This document shows positions 32,699-41,027 of a DNA stretch of 60,242 nt, piece by piece. Each line of letters starts with the position of its first letter. The first letter of the stretch is position 1. The notes beneath the pieces are model-generated. The model searched no databases and had not been told where the DNA came from. It saw only the letters and a list, made by a program, of their open reading frames with translations. Both the position numbers and the translations under genes were made by a program. The DNA is taken from positions 1 to 60,242 of the forward strand of contig NZ_QAVX01000028.1 of the NCBI RefSeq assembly GCF_003121485.1, in the 5' to 3' direction. The stretch comes from Dyella sp. C11. GTDB lineage: Bacteria; Pseudomonadota; Gammaproteobacteria; Xanthomonadales; Rhodanobacteraceae.

Positions 32699-33271
32699 TT
32701 AGCGCGAGAAATCCATGTTCACTGGCGCAGCGGGCAGCGTGTGAGGCTGTTTGCCGGTGGTCGGCACGGTCTTGTCGACCACGTCGAAGGCAAGTCCGTC
32801 GGCCCATACCTCGCCCTTGTTCTGCAGCAGCAGGCCAAAGGCGATGTCGCGCGCCTGCTCGGGCACATCCAGCACCACGTCGAAATGCTGCCACGTCTTG
32901 TCGCCCTGCGGGGCACGGTCGTCCATGTTGTCGAAGGCCACCGACTTCCTGTCGGCGCCATCCACGCGCATCCACAACTGGCCCTTGCCGGCATCCTTCG
33001 TGCGCAGGTAACCCGAGAGGCGTACGCGCTTGCCCTGATAAGTGGACGCATCGATGGTCTGCATCAGCGTGGCGAAACCGGCGCTGTCGGCCTTGGCGCG
33101 AAGGAACGCGCTGGTAGCGCCCGAAGTGCGCGTGGATGATTCAGTACCGGTGTCAAAATCGCTGGAAGGCGCACCGTTGACGTACATGAACCAGCCGGAA
33201 GGCGTGGCTGCGTGTGCGGCACCCGCAAGCCCGGCGGCGAGCAACATCGCTGTCGCGAAGAGGTTCTTCAT
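32699..33271 (-). CDS. Secreted beta-rich protein of the sigma-factor operon
   Basis: A 190-residue exported protein with signal peptide KNLFATAMLLAAGLAGAAHA. The mature part has the pattern TLMQTIDASTYQGKRVRLSG, GQLWMRVDGADRKSVAFDNM and WQHFDVVLDVPEQARDIAFG, followed by LLLQNKGEVWADGLAFDVV. The same pattern is found in jelly-roll, carbohydrate-binding-like domains attached to various bacterial proteins. I cannot name its ligand. AAGGA lies 7 bases before the ATG, which overlaps the stop of the anti-sigma gene (ATGA). Its position suggests it is co-expressed with the sigma/anti-sigma pair. Confidence 0.75.
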   Translation of the reverse strand: MKNLFATAMLLAAGLAGAAHAATPSGWFMYVNGAPSSDFDTGTESSTRTSGATSAFLRAKADSAGFATLMQTIDASTYQGKRVRLSGYLRTKDAGKGQLWMRVDGADRKSVAFDNMDDRAPQGDKTWQHFDVVLDVPEQARDIAFGLLLQNKGEVWADGLAFDVVDKTVPTTGKQPHTLPAAPVNMDFSR

Positions 33272-33633
33272 GGAGCATTCCTTGTCGTGTGCTGAAGCGG
33301 TTCGCTGGTGACGTTGAGCAGGAAGCGGTCGACGTCGCTGGGTGGTGGCGTGACGTCCATGCGCAGGAGTTCGATGCGGGCTACGCCGGCGTCGTAACCC
33401 GCCATGGCGTGGCCAGCGGGCGCAGGGCGGTCGAATGAAACGTGCGTGCCCGCCCAGAGCAGCACCGACGCTGCCATGGCGGCAGGCCACATCGCGCGGC
33501 GATACCAGCGGCGCGACGACGCTGCGTTGTCGGCCGCGCGCAGGATGCGTGCATCCACGATGGGCGAAGGGGCTTCGTGCGATGCCTTGCGGTACGCGCC
33601 GAGCAGATCGTCCATGTCCTCGCTCATCGCCAT
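33268..33633 (-). CDS. Putative anti-sigma factor (single-pass membrane protein)
   Basis: A 121-residue protein with a cytoplasmic N-terminus (MAMSEDMDDLLGAYRKASHE), one membrane helix at about 47-63 (MWPAAMAASVLLWAGTHVSF) and a short periplasmic tail. It directly follows and overlaps an ECF sigma gene, which is the reason for the assignment. No zinc-binding HxxxCxxC anti-sigma motif is visible, so it belongs to a non-ZAS class or is a different regulator. The ATG at 33633 has GAGG 10 bases upstream; the ATG at 33627 in the ATGA overlap is an alternative. Confidence 0.65.
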   Translation of the reverse strand: MAMSEDMDDLLGAYRKASHEAPSPIVDARILRAADNAASSRRWYRRAMWPAAMAASVLLWAGTHVSFDRPAPAGHAMAGYDAGVARIELLRMDVTPPPSDVDRFLLNVTSEPLQHTTRNAP

Positions 33634-34301
33634 GGCTGCAAGGCCTCGCGCAGTTTCTGCTGCGCGTAGCGCAGGCGGCTTTTCACGGTTTCGCGGGTGG
33701 TGCCCGTGGCCATGGCGATGTCCTCGAGCGAGAGCTCGCCCTCGGCCTTCATCAGGAACGCTTCGCGCTGCGGCAATGGCAGCGCCTGCACGGCGTCGAT
33801 CAGGGCCTTGCCGAGCGCATCGTTGTCCAGGTGCCGGTCGGGCGCGTGCAGCAACGGTGCCGCCTGTTGCTCCAGCACATCGTCGCTGTTGTCGTATGCA
33901 TCCACGGCATCGGGCGCGTGGCGACCCAGCACGCGCCAGCGATCCGCCGCGCGACGATGCGCAATGCCGAACAGCCATGCAGCGAAAGGTGCGCTGGGTT
34001 CGTAGCGATCCTTGCCATGCACCACGGCCATCCAGACATCCTGGAAGACTTCCTCGGCCTCGCTGGCCTTGCCGGCCAGGCGCAGCGTGTAGCGATGCAG
34101 CTTTTCCCGGTAGCGGGCGTACAGGACGCGAAACGCGTGGGCATCGCCCTGGCGATAGCGCTGCATGCATTCGGCATCGGTCATCGCCGAAGTCTCGGCG
34201 ATGCGCTCGACGTGCGGAGGGTTCAACTGCGACTGGACATGCGCCAGCGCTTGCGCGCAGGCCTGCAACCAGTCCGTAGGCAGTGCAGTGGCAACCGACA
34301 T
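33624..34301 (-). CDS. RNA polymerase ECF-type sigma factor
   Basis: A 225-residue sigma-70-family factor. Region 2 is seen at about residues 50-115 (FRVLYARYREKLHRYTLRLA, ASEAEEVFQDVWMAV, FAAWLFGIAHRRAADRWR). Region 4 is at about 165-220 (VQALPLPQREAFLMKAEGEL, SLEDIAMATGTTRETVKSRL). An extra ~39 residues precede the usual start; an internal ATG at 34184 would remove them, but AAAGGA lies well placed before the ATG at 34301. It directs transcription of an unknown regulon, probably including its own operon with the membrane protein and secreted protein downstream. Confidence 0.88.
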   Translation of the reverse strand: MSVATALPTDWLQACAQALAHVQSQLNPPHVERIAETSAMTDAECMQRYRQGDAHAFRVLYARYREKLHRYTLRLAGKASEAEEVFQDVWMAVVHGKDRYEPSAPFAAWLFGIAHRRAADRWRVLGRHAPDAVDAYDNSDDVLEQQAAPLLHAPDRHLDNDALGKALIDAVQALPLPQREAFLMKAEGELSLEDIAMATGTTRETVKSRLRYAQQKLREALQPWR

Positions 34302-34369
34302 GGCGTCCTTTCCCTGAGCGATACATCCATGATCGCCGGGAACGCGCCAATGGGGTTAAAGCGTGTGTC

Positions 34370-35140
34370 TCAATCGGCCACGTCGGCGATGAGTCGGTCC
34401 AGCTCGGTCTTCAACCAGGCGCCGTTGAGGCGCAGCCAGTCGCGCTGTTCGCGCCATTCCGGAAACAGGCCTTCCACCTGTTGCCAGAAGCGTGGCGCGT
34501 GGCTGCGTACTTTCAGATGGCACAGCTCATGCGCCAGCACGTACTTCAAGGCGTTCGGCGGAGCCAGTGCCAGCGCGAGATCGAGGTTGATGCGGTCACG
34601 CGTATCGAGGCTGCCCCACAGGCTCTTCATCGGACGCACGCGCAAGGCCGTCGGCGCCAGGCCCAGTTGCGGCACGTAGGTGGCGATCCAGCGCGCCACA
34701 TCGCGACGAATCTGCTGTTCGAAGTACGAGGCGAGCAAGCCACGCGCCACCGGTAACGCGCGTGTATGCGGACGCGGAATGATCAAGGTCAGCGTGCCTT
34801 CGCCGGCTTCGACGCGCGGATACGGACCTTCCGCCCAGTCGAGCTGCACGGTTTCGCCACGCAGCGGAAATTCGGTGGGCGTACCCACGCGAAGCGGCGG
34901 CAACGGTTTGACGATGAGGTGCAACTCATCGAGCTTGCGTTCGAGCCAGTCGGCGTGATGACGAAGGAACGCACTCACCTGCGCCGGATGCGTGCCGTGC
35001 GGATACGACACGCGCGCGCCCTTGGGCGTCACCGTCAAACGCAATCGACGTGCGCGCGGGTGGGCGGACTTGAGCACACGAATGGTGCTGCCGCTTGTGG
35101 TGGCCAATTCCAGCCAATCGCCTTCTAAGTGCTGCGTCAT
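34370..35140 (-). CDS. YgjP-like (DUF45) zinc metallopeptidase
   Basis: A 256-residue cytoplasmic protein. The zinc motif HELCH lies at residues 204-208, followed by LKVRSHAPRFWQQVEGLFPE, the signature of the YgjP/M48-like DUF45 family. Upstream, MKSLWGSLDTRDRINLDLAL is also typical. The family is usually 230-260 residues. Its physiological substrate is unknown. It lies alone between the sigma operon and rdgC, on the same strand as both. Confidence 0.85.
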   Translation of the reverse strand: MTQHLEGDWLELATTSGSTIRVLKSAHPRARRLRLTVTPKGARVSYPHGTHPAQVSAFLRHHADWLERKLDELHLIVKPLPPLRVGTPTEFPLRGETVQLDWAEGPYPRVEAGEGTLTLIIPRPHTRALPVARGLLASYFEQQIRRDVARWIATYVPQLGLAPTALRVRPMKSLWGSLDTRDRINLDLALALAPPNALKYVLAHELCHLKVRSHAPRFWQQVEGLFPEWREQRDWLRLNGAWLKTELDRLIADVAD

Positions 35141-35260
35141 GTCCCCGCCCTAACTGCTTGGCGTCCAGGCCGACCAAATCCAAAGGGGAACCAGTGTCCC
35201 AGAGGAGATGTGGGGGGAGCATGCAGGCTTCGCAAGACGAGCCCATGACCATACGCGCCG

Positions 35261-35317
35261 ACCATACGCCCTGTGCGTATGGTGCTGAGCCTGCTGGCGC
35301 TCACGGGCGCCAGCAGG
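35261..35317 (-). terminator. Two adjacent hairpins downstream of rdgC
   Basis: CCTGCTGGCGC (35290-35300) with GCGCCAGCAGG (35307-35317) is an 11-bp perfect stem. ACCATACGC (35261-35269) with GCGTATGGT (35275-35283) is a second 9-bp stem. Both lie within 65 bp of the rdgC stop (35326). There is no U-tract, so they may be Rho-dependent or stability structures. Confidence 0.5.
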
Positions 35318-35325
35318 GCTCCGGC

Positions 35326-36243
35326 TCAGGCCTCGGCGGGACGCGGCAGGCCGAACCACTCTTCCAGCTTGCCCAGCAGACGCTCCAGCTCCAGCGTGAG
35401 GAGGGCGAAGGTGGCATCGGCCTCGGCAGCGGCGTCCGGGTGGCTGTCGCCCAGCTCTTCGGTGACCACGTCCAGGAACTTCAGCTTGCGGACGATCCGA
35501 TCCTCGCCCAGCACGAAGCTCATGCGCTCATCGAAGGTGAGACCCAACTGGAACACCTGCTTGCCGTTGCGAAGGTGCTCCTTCACTTCCTCGCCGTCCA
35601 GGTCCTGGCGGCGACACTTGGCGATGGCGCCGGTGGCCGTGGCGGGGTCGCGCAGCTCCACTTCGTCGCCCAGCGCCAGCCCGGCCGGCAGGTTGCCGTT
35701 GGCGAGCCAGTCGGTCATGAGCACGCGCGGGCCTTCTTCCGGCGCCAGCGGGACGGCCGGGAAGCTGCCCAGCGCCTCACGCATCTGCGTGAGCGTGTTC
35801 TCAGCGGACTTGCGACTGGAGGTGTCCAGCACCAGCCAGCCGTTTTTCTTGTCCACGTAGGCACGCTGGCGCGAGCTGCGGATGAAGGCGCGCGGCACCA
35901 GTTCGTTGAGCACGTCTTCCTTCAGGCGCTTGCGCTCGCGACCGCCGACCTTGCGGCCTTCTTCTTCGGCGATTTTCTGCACACGGCGGTGAAGTTCGTC
36001 GTTCACCACGGCGCCGGGGAGCAGCTTGTCCTCGCTGCCCACGGTGACCATGGTGCAGGCATGCACCACGTGGGTGAGCGCGGCTTCGTCGCCACGACCC
36101 ACCGGCGGCACGAAACCCTTGGTACCCATTTCCATGGGACCGCAGGGGCGCAGGCGGTAATCGCCCAACACCTCGTCCAGGCGGTTCAGGTCATCGGAAA
36201 CGTGGGGGGAAAAGCGGAACAGCGTGAGATTGCGGAAGAACAT
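35326..36243 (-). CDS. rdgC: Recombination-associated protein RdgC
   Basis: A 305-residue protein beginning MFFRNLTLFRFSPHVSDDLN, the RdgC N-terminal signature; length matches the family (about 300). Internal conserved blocks include LRPCGPMEMGTKGFVPPVGR, PGAVVNDELHRRVQKIAEEE and LGLTFDERMSFVLGEDRIV. RdgC forms a ring-shaped dimer around double-stranded DNA and modulates RecA activity. The start at 36243 follows AGGT at 6 bases; the upstream in-frame extension runs through a REP-like repeat and is rejected. Confidence 0.95.
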   Translation of the reverse strand: MFFRNLTLFRFSPHVSDDLNRLDEVLGDYRLRPCGPMEMGTKGFVPPVGRGDEAALTHVVHACTMVTVGSEDKLLPGAVVNDELHRRVQKIAEEEGRKVGGRERKRLKEDVLNELVPRAFIRSSRQRAYVDKKNGWLVLDTSSRKSAENTLTQMREALGSFPAVPLAPEEGPRVLMTDWLANGNLPAGLALGDEVELRDPATATGAIAKCRRQDLDGEEVKEHLRNGKQVFQLGLTFDERMSFVLGEDRIVRKLKFLDVVTEELGDSHPDAAAEADATFALLTLELERLLGKLEEWFGLPRPAEA

Positions 36244-36262
36244 TCGGTACCTGTGCTTTATG

Positions 36263-36368
36263 CCGTCATTCCGGCGCAAGCCGGAATCCAGCGCCTCAGA
36301 ACCTGAAGCGGCGGGGTTGCATCATCGATGTGCCCCGCACCTGGATCCCGGCCTGCGCCGGGATGACG
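36263..36368. repeat. Dispersed palindromic repeat (GTCATTCCGGC family)
   Basis: CCGTCATTCCGGC...GCCGGAATCCAG (from 36263) and CTGGATCCCGGCC...CCGGGATGACG (36341-36368) form an inverted pair. It fills the gap between the aminotransferase stop and the rdgC start, both on the minus strand. Confidence 0.8.
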
Positions 36369-36398
36369 AGTAGGAAAGTTTTGGCTTTGGCTTGGCGA

Positions 36399-37598
36399 TC
36401 AGCGACTCACCGCCGCCACCGCATTCACCACCGTGTCCAGATTCGCACGGTTGAGCGCTGCAACGCAGATGCGGCCGGTGCCGACGGCGTAAATGGCGTA
36501 TTCCTCGCGCAGGCGGTCCACCTGTTCCTTGGACAGGCCCGAGTAGGAGAACATGCCCGCCTGCTCCTGGATGAAGCCGAAGTGCGAGGCGCCCACGGCA
36601 GCCAGCTTCTCGACCATGCCGGCACGCATCGCGTGGATGCGCTCGCGCATCTCACCCAGCTCCTGCTCCCACATCGCCTTGAGTTCGGCGCTGCCGAGCA
36701 CGGTCGAAACCAGCGCGCCGCCGTGGGTGGAGGGGCTGGAGTAGTTGGAACGGATGGTGCGCTTGACCAGCGACTGCACGCGCAGCGTTTCCTGGCGGTC
36801 CTTGCCCACCACGGACAGGGCGCCCACGCGCTCGCCGTATAGCGAGAACGACTTGGAGTACGAATTGGCGACCACGAACGCGTCGATGCCGGAGGCCGCG
36901 AACAGGCGAACGGCGGTGGCATCGGCGTCGATGCCGACGTCGAAGCCCTGGTAGGCCATGTCGATGAAGGGCATGAGGCCGCGGTCCTTCACCAGGTCCA
37001 CCACCTGCTGCCACTGCTCGGCGTTCAAATCCACGCCGGTCGGGTTGTGGCAGCACGCGTGCAGCAGCACCACGGTGCCCGGCTCAAGCTTGCCGAGATC
37101 GGCCAGCATGCCGGCGAAATCCAGGCCGTGCGTGGCGGCGTCGTAGTAGGCGTAAGTCACCACGTCGAAACCGGCAGAGCCGAACACCACGCGGTGGTTT
37201 TCCCAGCTCGGGTTGCTGATGGCGATGGTGGCCTTGGGCAGGATCTGCTTGAGCAGGTCCGCGCCAATGCGCAGCGCGCCGCTGCCACCGATGGTCTGCG
37301 AGGTCGCCACGCGACCGGCGGCCAGCAGCGGCGAGTCTTCGCCGAACACCAGCTTCTGGGTGGTGAGGTTGTAGGCCGGCATGCCGTCGATGGGGAGATA
37401 GCCGCGCGGCTTGGCTTCCTGCGCGAGCTTCTGCTCCACCTGCTGCACGGCGCGCATCAACGGGATGCGGCCCTGCTCGTCGTAATAGATGCCCACGCCC
37501 AGGTTGACCTTGTTCGGACGCGTATCGGCCACGAAGGCCTCGGTGAGACCCAGGATCGGATCGCCCGGGACCATTTCAACGGATGCAAAGAGAGACAC
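36399..37598 (-). CDS. Aromatic/aspartate class I aminotransferase
   Basis: A 399-residue PLP-dependent enzyme. The GTG start at 37598 gives VSLFASVEMVPGDPILGLTE, aligned with AspC/TyrB family N-termini; the longer frame runs antisense through ttcA. Features include ISNPSWENHRVVFGSAGFD, LLHACCHNPTGVDL, the PLP lysine K249 in VANSYSKSFSLYGERVG and a C-terminal substrate-binding Arg region (YAVGTGRICVAALN). It transfers amino groups between aspartate or aromatic amino acids and 2-oxoglutarate; the sequence does not settle AspC versus TyrB. It begins 4 bp after the ttcA stop, so the two form an operon. Confidence 0.9.
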   Translation of the reverse strand: MSLFASVEMVPGDPILGLTEAFVADTRPNKVNLGVGIYYDEQGRIPLMRAVQQVEQKLAQEAKPRGYLPIDGMPAYNLTTQKLVFGEDSPLLAAGRVATSQTIGGSGALRIGADLLKQILPKATIAISNPSWENHRVVFGSAGFDVVTYAYYDAATHGLDFAGMLADLGKLEPGTVVLLHACCHNPTGVDLNAEQWQQVVDLVKDRGLMPFIDMAYQGFDVGIDADATAVRLFAASGIDAFVVANSYSKSFSLYGERVGALSVVGKDRQETLRVQSLVKRTIRSNYSSPSTHGGALVSTVLGSAELKAMWEQELGEMRERIHAMRAGMVEKLAAVGASHFGFIQEQAGMFSYSGLSKEQVDRLREEYAIYAVGTGRICVAALNRANLDTVVNAVAAVSR

Positions 37599-37602
37599 GG
37601 CG

Positions 37603-38490
37603 TTACTCGGCTGATTCGTGAGAAAGAGACGACTCGTCCGGCGAACCGGCAAGCCACTGGTGCGCAGCGGCGCGGGCGACACCTTCGCGTGCGCCAAGCG
37701 ACGCGAAGTCAAACAGGTTGCGGTCGGCGAGCTGGGACGGTGACACGCTGCCCAGCGCGCGGAAGATGTTCTCGGCACGGCCGGGCTGGGTGGTTTCCCA
37801 GTCCTCCATCATGCGCTTTACCGCCTTGCGCTGCAGGTTTTCCTGCGACCCGCAAAGATTGCACGGAATGATGGGAAATGCGCGTGCCTCGGCGTATTGG
37901 GCGATGTCGCTTTCCTTGCAGTACGCCAGCGGGCGGATCACCACGTGGCGGCCATCGTCCGAACGCAACTTGGGCGGCATGGCCTTCAGCTGCGCCTGGT
38001 AGAACAGGTTCAGGAAAAACGTGCCCAGGATGTCGTCGCGATGATGTCCCAGCGCGATCTTGGTGACGCCGTTGGCCGCTGCCCAGTGGTACAGCGCGCC
38101 GCGCCGCAGGCGCGAGCACAGGCTGCACATAGTCTTTCCTTCCGGAATGACGCGCGTGACGGTGGAATACGTGTCCTGCTCGATGATGTGGAACGGCACG
38201 CCGCGCGCGGCGAGGTATCCCGGCAGCACATGGGCGGGGAACCCTGGCTGCTTCTGGTCCAGGTTAACCGCGACGATCTCGAAGCGCACGGGCGCCCTGG
38301 CCTGCAACGACAGCAGGACATCCAGCAGCGTGTAGGAATCCTTGCCCCCGGACAGGCACACCATCACCTTGTCGCCGTCCTCGATCATGTTGAAGTCGGC
38401 AACGGCCTGGCCTACCTGATGGCGCAGGCGCTTGGCCAGCTTGGCGGCCTCGTGGTGCTGCTTGCGGATGGCGTCGGGCTGGGCGGACAT
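37603..38490 (-). CDS. ttcA: tRNA 2-thiocytidine(32) synthetase TtcA
   Basis: A 295-residue PP-loop ATPase that thiolates C32 of certain tRNAs using an iron-sulfur cluster. The PP-loop is SGGKDS at residues 47-52. Cys pairs are C122/C125 ([12 protein letters not shown]) and C210/C213 ([12 protein letters not shown]), as in E. coli TtcA. Other blocks: [20 protein letters not shown] and [19 protein letters not shown]. The start is the ATG giving [17 protein letters not shown]; the frame continues upstream into the divergent ydcH-like gene and is not used. Confidence 0.95.
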   Translation of the reverse strand: MSAQPDAIRKQHHEAAKLAKRLRHQVGQAVADFNMIEDGDKVMVCLSGGKDSYTLLDVLLSLQARAPVRFEIVAVNLDQKQPGFPAHVLPGYLAARGVPFHIIEQDTYSTVTRVIPEGKTMCSLCSRLRRGALYHWAAANGVTKIALGHHRDDILGTFFLNLFYQAQLKAMPPKLRSDDGRHVVIRPLAYCKESDIAQYAEARAFPIIPCNLCGSQENLQRKAVKRMMEDWETTQPGRAENIFRALGSVSPSQLADRNLFDFASLGAREGVARAAAHQWLAGSPDESSLSHESAE

Positions 38491-38517
38491 GGATCGTTCG
38501 GAGCGAAGTGGCCCCCT

Positions 38518-38559
38518 ATTGTAGCGACCTGACCGCCCCGGGTCCGACAGCGCTACACT
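38518..38559. promoter_or_regulatory. Divergent promoter region of ttcA and the YdcH-like gene
   Basis: A TACAAT -10-like hexamer faces ttcA (38523 to 38518 on the minus strand). A TACACT hexamer faces the YdcH-like gene (38554-38559). Both sit in the same CGCTAC context. Neither has a convincing -35, so the calls rest on the -10 match and position. Confidence 0.4.
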
Positions 38560-38589
38560 GGCCGGGTTTTCCGCCGCCGTGTCCCCATC

Positions 38590-38796
38590 ATGCAGGTTCA
38601 GGACCAAGCCGAGATCGCTCACATGCTGGCTGAATTGCGGGTCGAGCACCGCGATCTCGATGTGGCCATCGAGCACCTGGCCGTATCGCTGAGCCGCGAC
38701 GAGCTGCAGCTCACCCGGCTGAAGAAGCGCAAGCTGCTGCTGAAGGACCACATCGCACGGCTGGAAAGCAAGCTCATCCCCGACCTGGACGCCTGA
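38590..38796 (+). CDS. YdcH-family (DUF465) small protein
   Basis: A 68-residue, almost entirely helical protein: [20 protein letters not shown], then [20 protein letters not shown]. This is the DUF465/YdcH pattern (length 65-80). The likely structure is a short antiparallel coiled coil; function is unknown in any organism I can name. It is transcribed divergently from ttcA and precedes the GNAT gene by 19 bp, probably in one transcript. Confidence 0.85.
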   Translation: MQVQDQAEIAHMLAELRVEHRDLDVAIEHLAVSLSRDELQLTRLKKRKLLLKDHIARLESKLIPDLDA

Positions 38797-38815
38797 CGTC
38801 CCTCCCGGAGCGCCG

Positions 38816-39412
38816 ATGTCCGTGCTGACGCCTGTCGTGCTGGAGGACGCCTTCGTCGCCCTCGAACCCCTGACGTCCGACCACGCTCCCGCCCTCGAAG
38901 CGGCGGCGTCAGACGGCGAACTGTGGAACCTGTGGTTCACCAGCGCCCCGGCGCCAGGCGAAGCCGCCGGCTACATCGCCAAGGCGCTGGCCGGCCACCA
39001 GGCCGGCCTGATGCTGCCGTTCGTCGTACGCGAGAAAAGCAGCGGCGAGATCGTCGGCACCACACGCTTCTACGACTTCGTGAACGATCCACGCCGCGTG
39101 GCGATCGGCTACACGTGGTACGCGAAACGCTGGCAGAAAAGCCATCTCAATACCGCGTGCAAGCGCCTGCTGCTCAGGCATGCGTTCGAAACGCTGGGCT
39201 GCGTGGCGGTGGAATTCCATACCGACCACCGCAACCTCGATTCACAACGCGCCATCGAGCGCCTGGGCGCACAACGCGAAGGCGTACTGCGCAACCACAA
39301 GCGACGCCCCGATGGCACGCTGCGCAACACGGTGTGCTTCAGCATCATCGACAGCGAGTGGGCCGATGTATCGCGCTGGCTGTCACTGCGACTGGAACGG
39401 CTGGCCAGCTGA
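38816..39412 (+). CDS. GNAT-family N-acetyltransferase
   Basis: A 198-residue RimJ/RimL-type acetyltransferase. Hallmarks are [60 protein letters not shown] (acetyl-CoA loop region) and [20 protein letters not shown] followed by [18 protein letters not shown]. Close families act on protein N-termini or small amines; the acceptor here is unknown. It is downstream of the YdcH-like gene and convergent with pssA. Confidence 0.85.
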   Translation: MSVLTPVVLEDAFVALEPLTSDHAPALEAAASDGELWNLWFTSAPAPGEAAGYIAKALAGHQAGLMLPFVVREKSSGEIVGTTRFYDFVNDPRRVAIGYTWYAKRWQKSHLNTACKRLLLRHAFETLGCVAVEFHTDHRNLDSQRAIERLGAQREGVLRNHKRRPDGTLRNTVCFSIIDSEWADVSRWLSLRLERLAS

Positions 39413-39422
39413 CATTTCCCCG

Positions 39423-39503
39423 TGTGGGAGCGCACCCTGTGCGCGACAGCAGCCTTCAACCTCAACGCTTCGCTGGGTTGTCGCCCACAAGTGGGCTCCT
39501 GCA
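39423..39503. repeat. Palindromic repeat (GAGCGCACCCTGTGCGC family), degenerate right arm
   Basis: The left arm 39423-39447 is identical in sequence to that at 27334-27358. The right arm (39480-39503, GTCGCCCACAAGTGGGCTCC) is diverged. It lies between the convergent GNAT and pssA genes, a common location for this family here. Confidence 0.75.
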
Positions 39504-39518
39504 AAAGCGATGTTCTCG

Positions 39519-40913
39519 TCAGAGCAATCGCCCCAACAGGCGATCCAGACGCACACGCCGCAAACGCTTCAGCAGCTTGCGTACTTCCGGCGGATAACTG
39601 CGCGCGCCCGGCAGATCACGGTAATGCGCGACACGCGTTGCGCATTGACGCAACCGCTGCCATTCCGCTTCATGCTGTCCGGTGAGCTTGCCCCACGGAT
39701 CGCGCAGCAGCAGGCCGTTTTCCAGATCCAGTGCCCAGGCGCGCGGGTTGAGGTTGTTGCCGGTCAACACCGCGGTCTCGTCGTCCACGAACAAGCCCTT
39801 GAGGTGGTACGTGTTGTCGCCATCGCGCCACAACCACAGGTTGAGCTGGCCATGGTCGATGGCGCGCTGATGCGAGCGGGCAAAGCGGCGCAGGTTGGCT
39901 TCGTACAGATAGGGCAGCAAGCCGATGCGGCTGAAAGGCTGCTCCGGCGGAATGTAGAAATCGTTGGCGGTCTTGTCGCCCACCATGATGTCCAGCTGGC
40001 AACCGCGACGAAGCAACTGGCCGATGACCGCACGCACGGGACGCGGCAGATTGAAGTACGGCGTCAACAGGATCACGCGCTTCTGCGCACGCCGCAGCAA
40101 GCCGAGCAGCGTTTCGTTGAGCGCATTGTCGTTGCGGCCAAAACCCGCCAGCGGAATCACCGTGATGTCACCGTGGCGCGGCACTTCGCTTTCGCCCACG
40201 TACTGCGCTTCCTGCAGCGACTGGCGCAACCGGCGAATCGGCTCCTGCAGATCGCGCGAACGCGGTTGCGGCAGATGATCCAGGCGCGGCACGGCGTCGC
40301 TGCCCTGGAATTGGCCGTCCACATAGGCCGCCATGCTGTCCGCCAGCGGCTTGTGGCGAATCACGTGATAGCGATCGAGACGATAGCGGCCGTGCTTGGC
40401 CAGATAGACATCGTTGAGGCTGGCACCGCTGTAGAGCACGGTGTCGTCGATGATGAAGCCTTTCAGGTGCAGCACGCCAAACAGCTCACGCGTCTGCACG
40501 GGCACGCCGCGTATCACCACGCCGTCGCCGAAGCGCTCGGCGAATTTGCGGTACATCGCCGCATTGCCTTCGCTGGTGCCCTTGCCGATAAGCCCGCGAC
40601 GCGCGCGATGCCAGTCGACGTACACCTCGATGGAAAGATCCGGGCGCACGCTGCGCGCACCGTGCAATGCTTCGAGCACTTCGCGGCCGGCATCGTCGTC
40701 CTGCAGATACAGCGCCACCAGCACAATGCGTCGATGCGCCTGCGCAATCAGCGAGAGCAGGGTTTCCCGAAACGCTGCCGGACCTTCCAGCGTGGTGATC
40801 GCTTCCGGCGGCACGGCGAAATTCACGTGGCCGGACAAGTCGAGCGCACGCCGCCGACGCGGCGAAAACAGTCGGCGGGCGATGCTGCGTGGCGAGGGAA
40901 GCGGTCGATTCAT
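39519..40913 (-). CDS. pssA: Phosphatidylserine synthase, PssA type (phospholipase D superfamily)
   Basis: A 464-residue enzyme making phosphatidylserine from CDP-diacylglycerol and serine, the first committed step to phosphatidylethanolamine. It has two HKD motifs: HLKGFIID at 149-156 and HLKGLFVD at 370-377. It also matches long stretches of E. coli PssA as I recall it: SGASLNDVYLAKH, VGDKTANDFYIP and LTGNNLNPRAWALDLEN. The C-terminus is basic (KLLKRLRRVRLDRLLGRLL), as in that peripheral-membrane enzyme. Length is slightly above the usual 451 because of an N-terminal basic extension. Confidence 0.95.
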   Translation of the reverse strand: MNRPLPSPRSIARRLFSPRRRRALDLSGHVNFAVPPEAITTLEGPAAFRETLLSLIAQAHRRIVLVALYLQDDDAGREVLEALHGARSVRPDLSIEVYVDWHRARRGLIGKGTSEGNAAMYRKFAERFGDGVVIRGVPVQTRELFGVLHLKGFIIDDTVLYSGASLNDVYLAKHGRYRLDRYHVIRHKPLADSMAAYVDGQFQGSDAVPRLDHLPQPRSRDLQEPIRRLRQSLQEAQYVGESEVPRHGDITVIPLAGFGRNDNALNETLLGLLRRAQKRVILLTPYFNLPRPVRAVIGQLLRRGCQLDIMVGDKTANDFYIPPEQPFSRIGLLPYLYEANLRRFARSHQRAIDHGQLNLWLWRDGDNTYHLKGLFVDDETAVLTGNNLNPRAWALDLENGLLLRDPWGKLTGQHEAEWQRLRQCATRVAHYRDLPGARSYPPEVRKLLKRLRRVRLDRLLGRLL

Positions 40914-40965
40914 GCGGACATGGTAATCAACCGGACTTGAATGGTGGAGCGCACGCTTGGCGCTT

Positions 40966-40999
40966 CGGCGCCGACGCCGTCAAGGCGATGTCGGCGCCG
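40966..40999 (-). terminator. Candidate hairpin after the efflux operon
   Basis: CGGCGCCGAC (40966-40975) and GTCGGCGCCG (40990-40999) form a 10-bp inverted repeat with a 14-nt loop. It lies 29 bp after the HlyD-like gene stop (41028) and upstream of pssA on the same strand. No U-tract is present. Confidence 0.45.
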
Positions 41000-41027
41000 T
41001 GTGCACAAGCCGTGCTTTGACAGGGAC

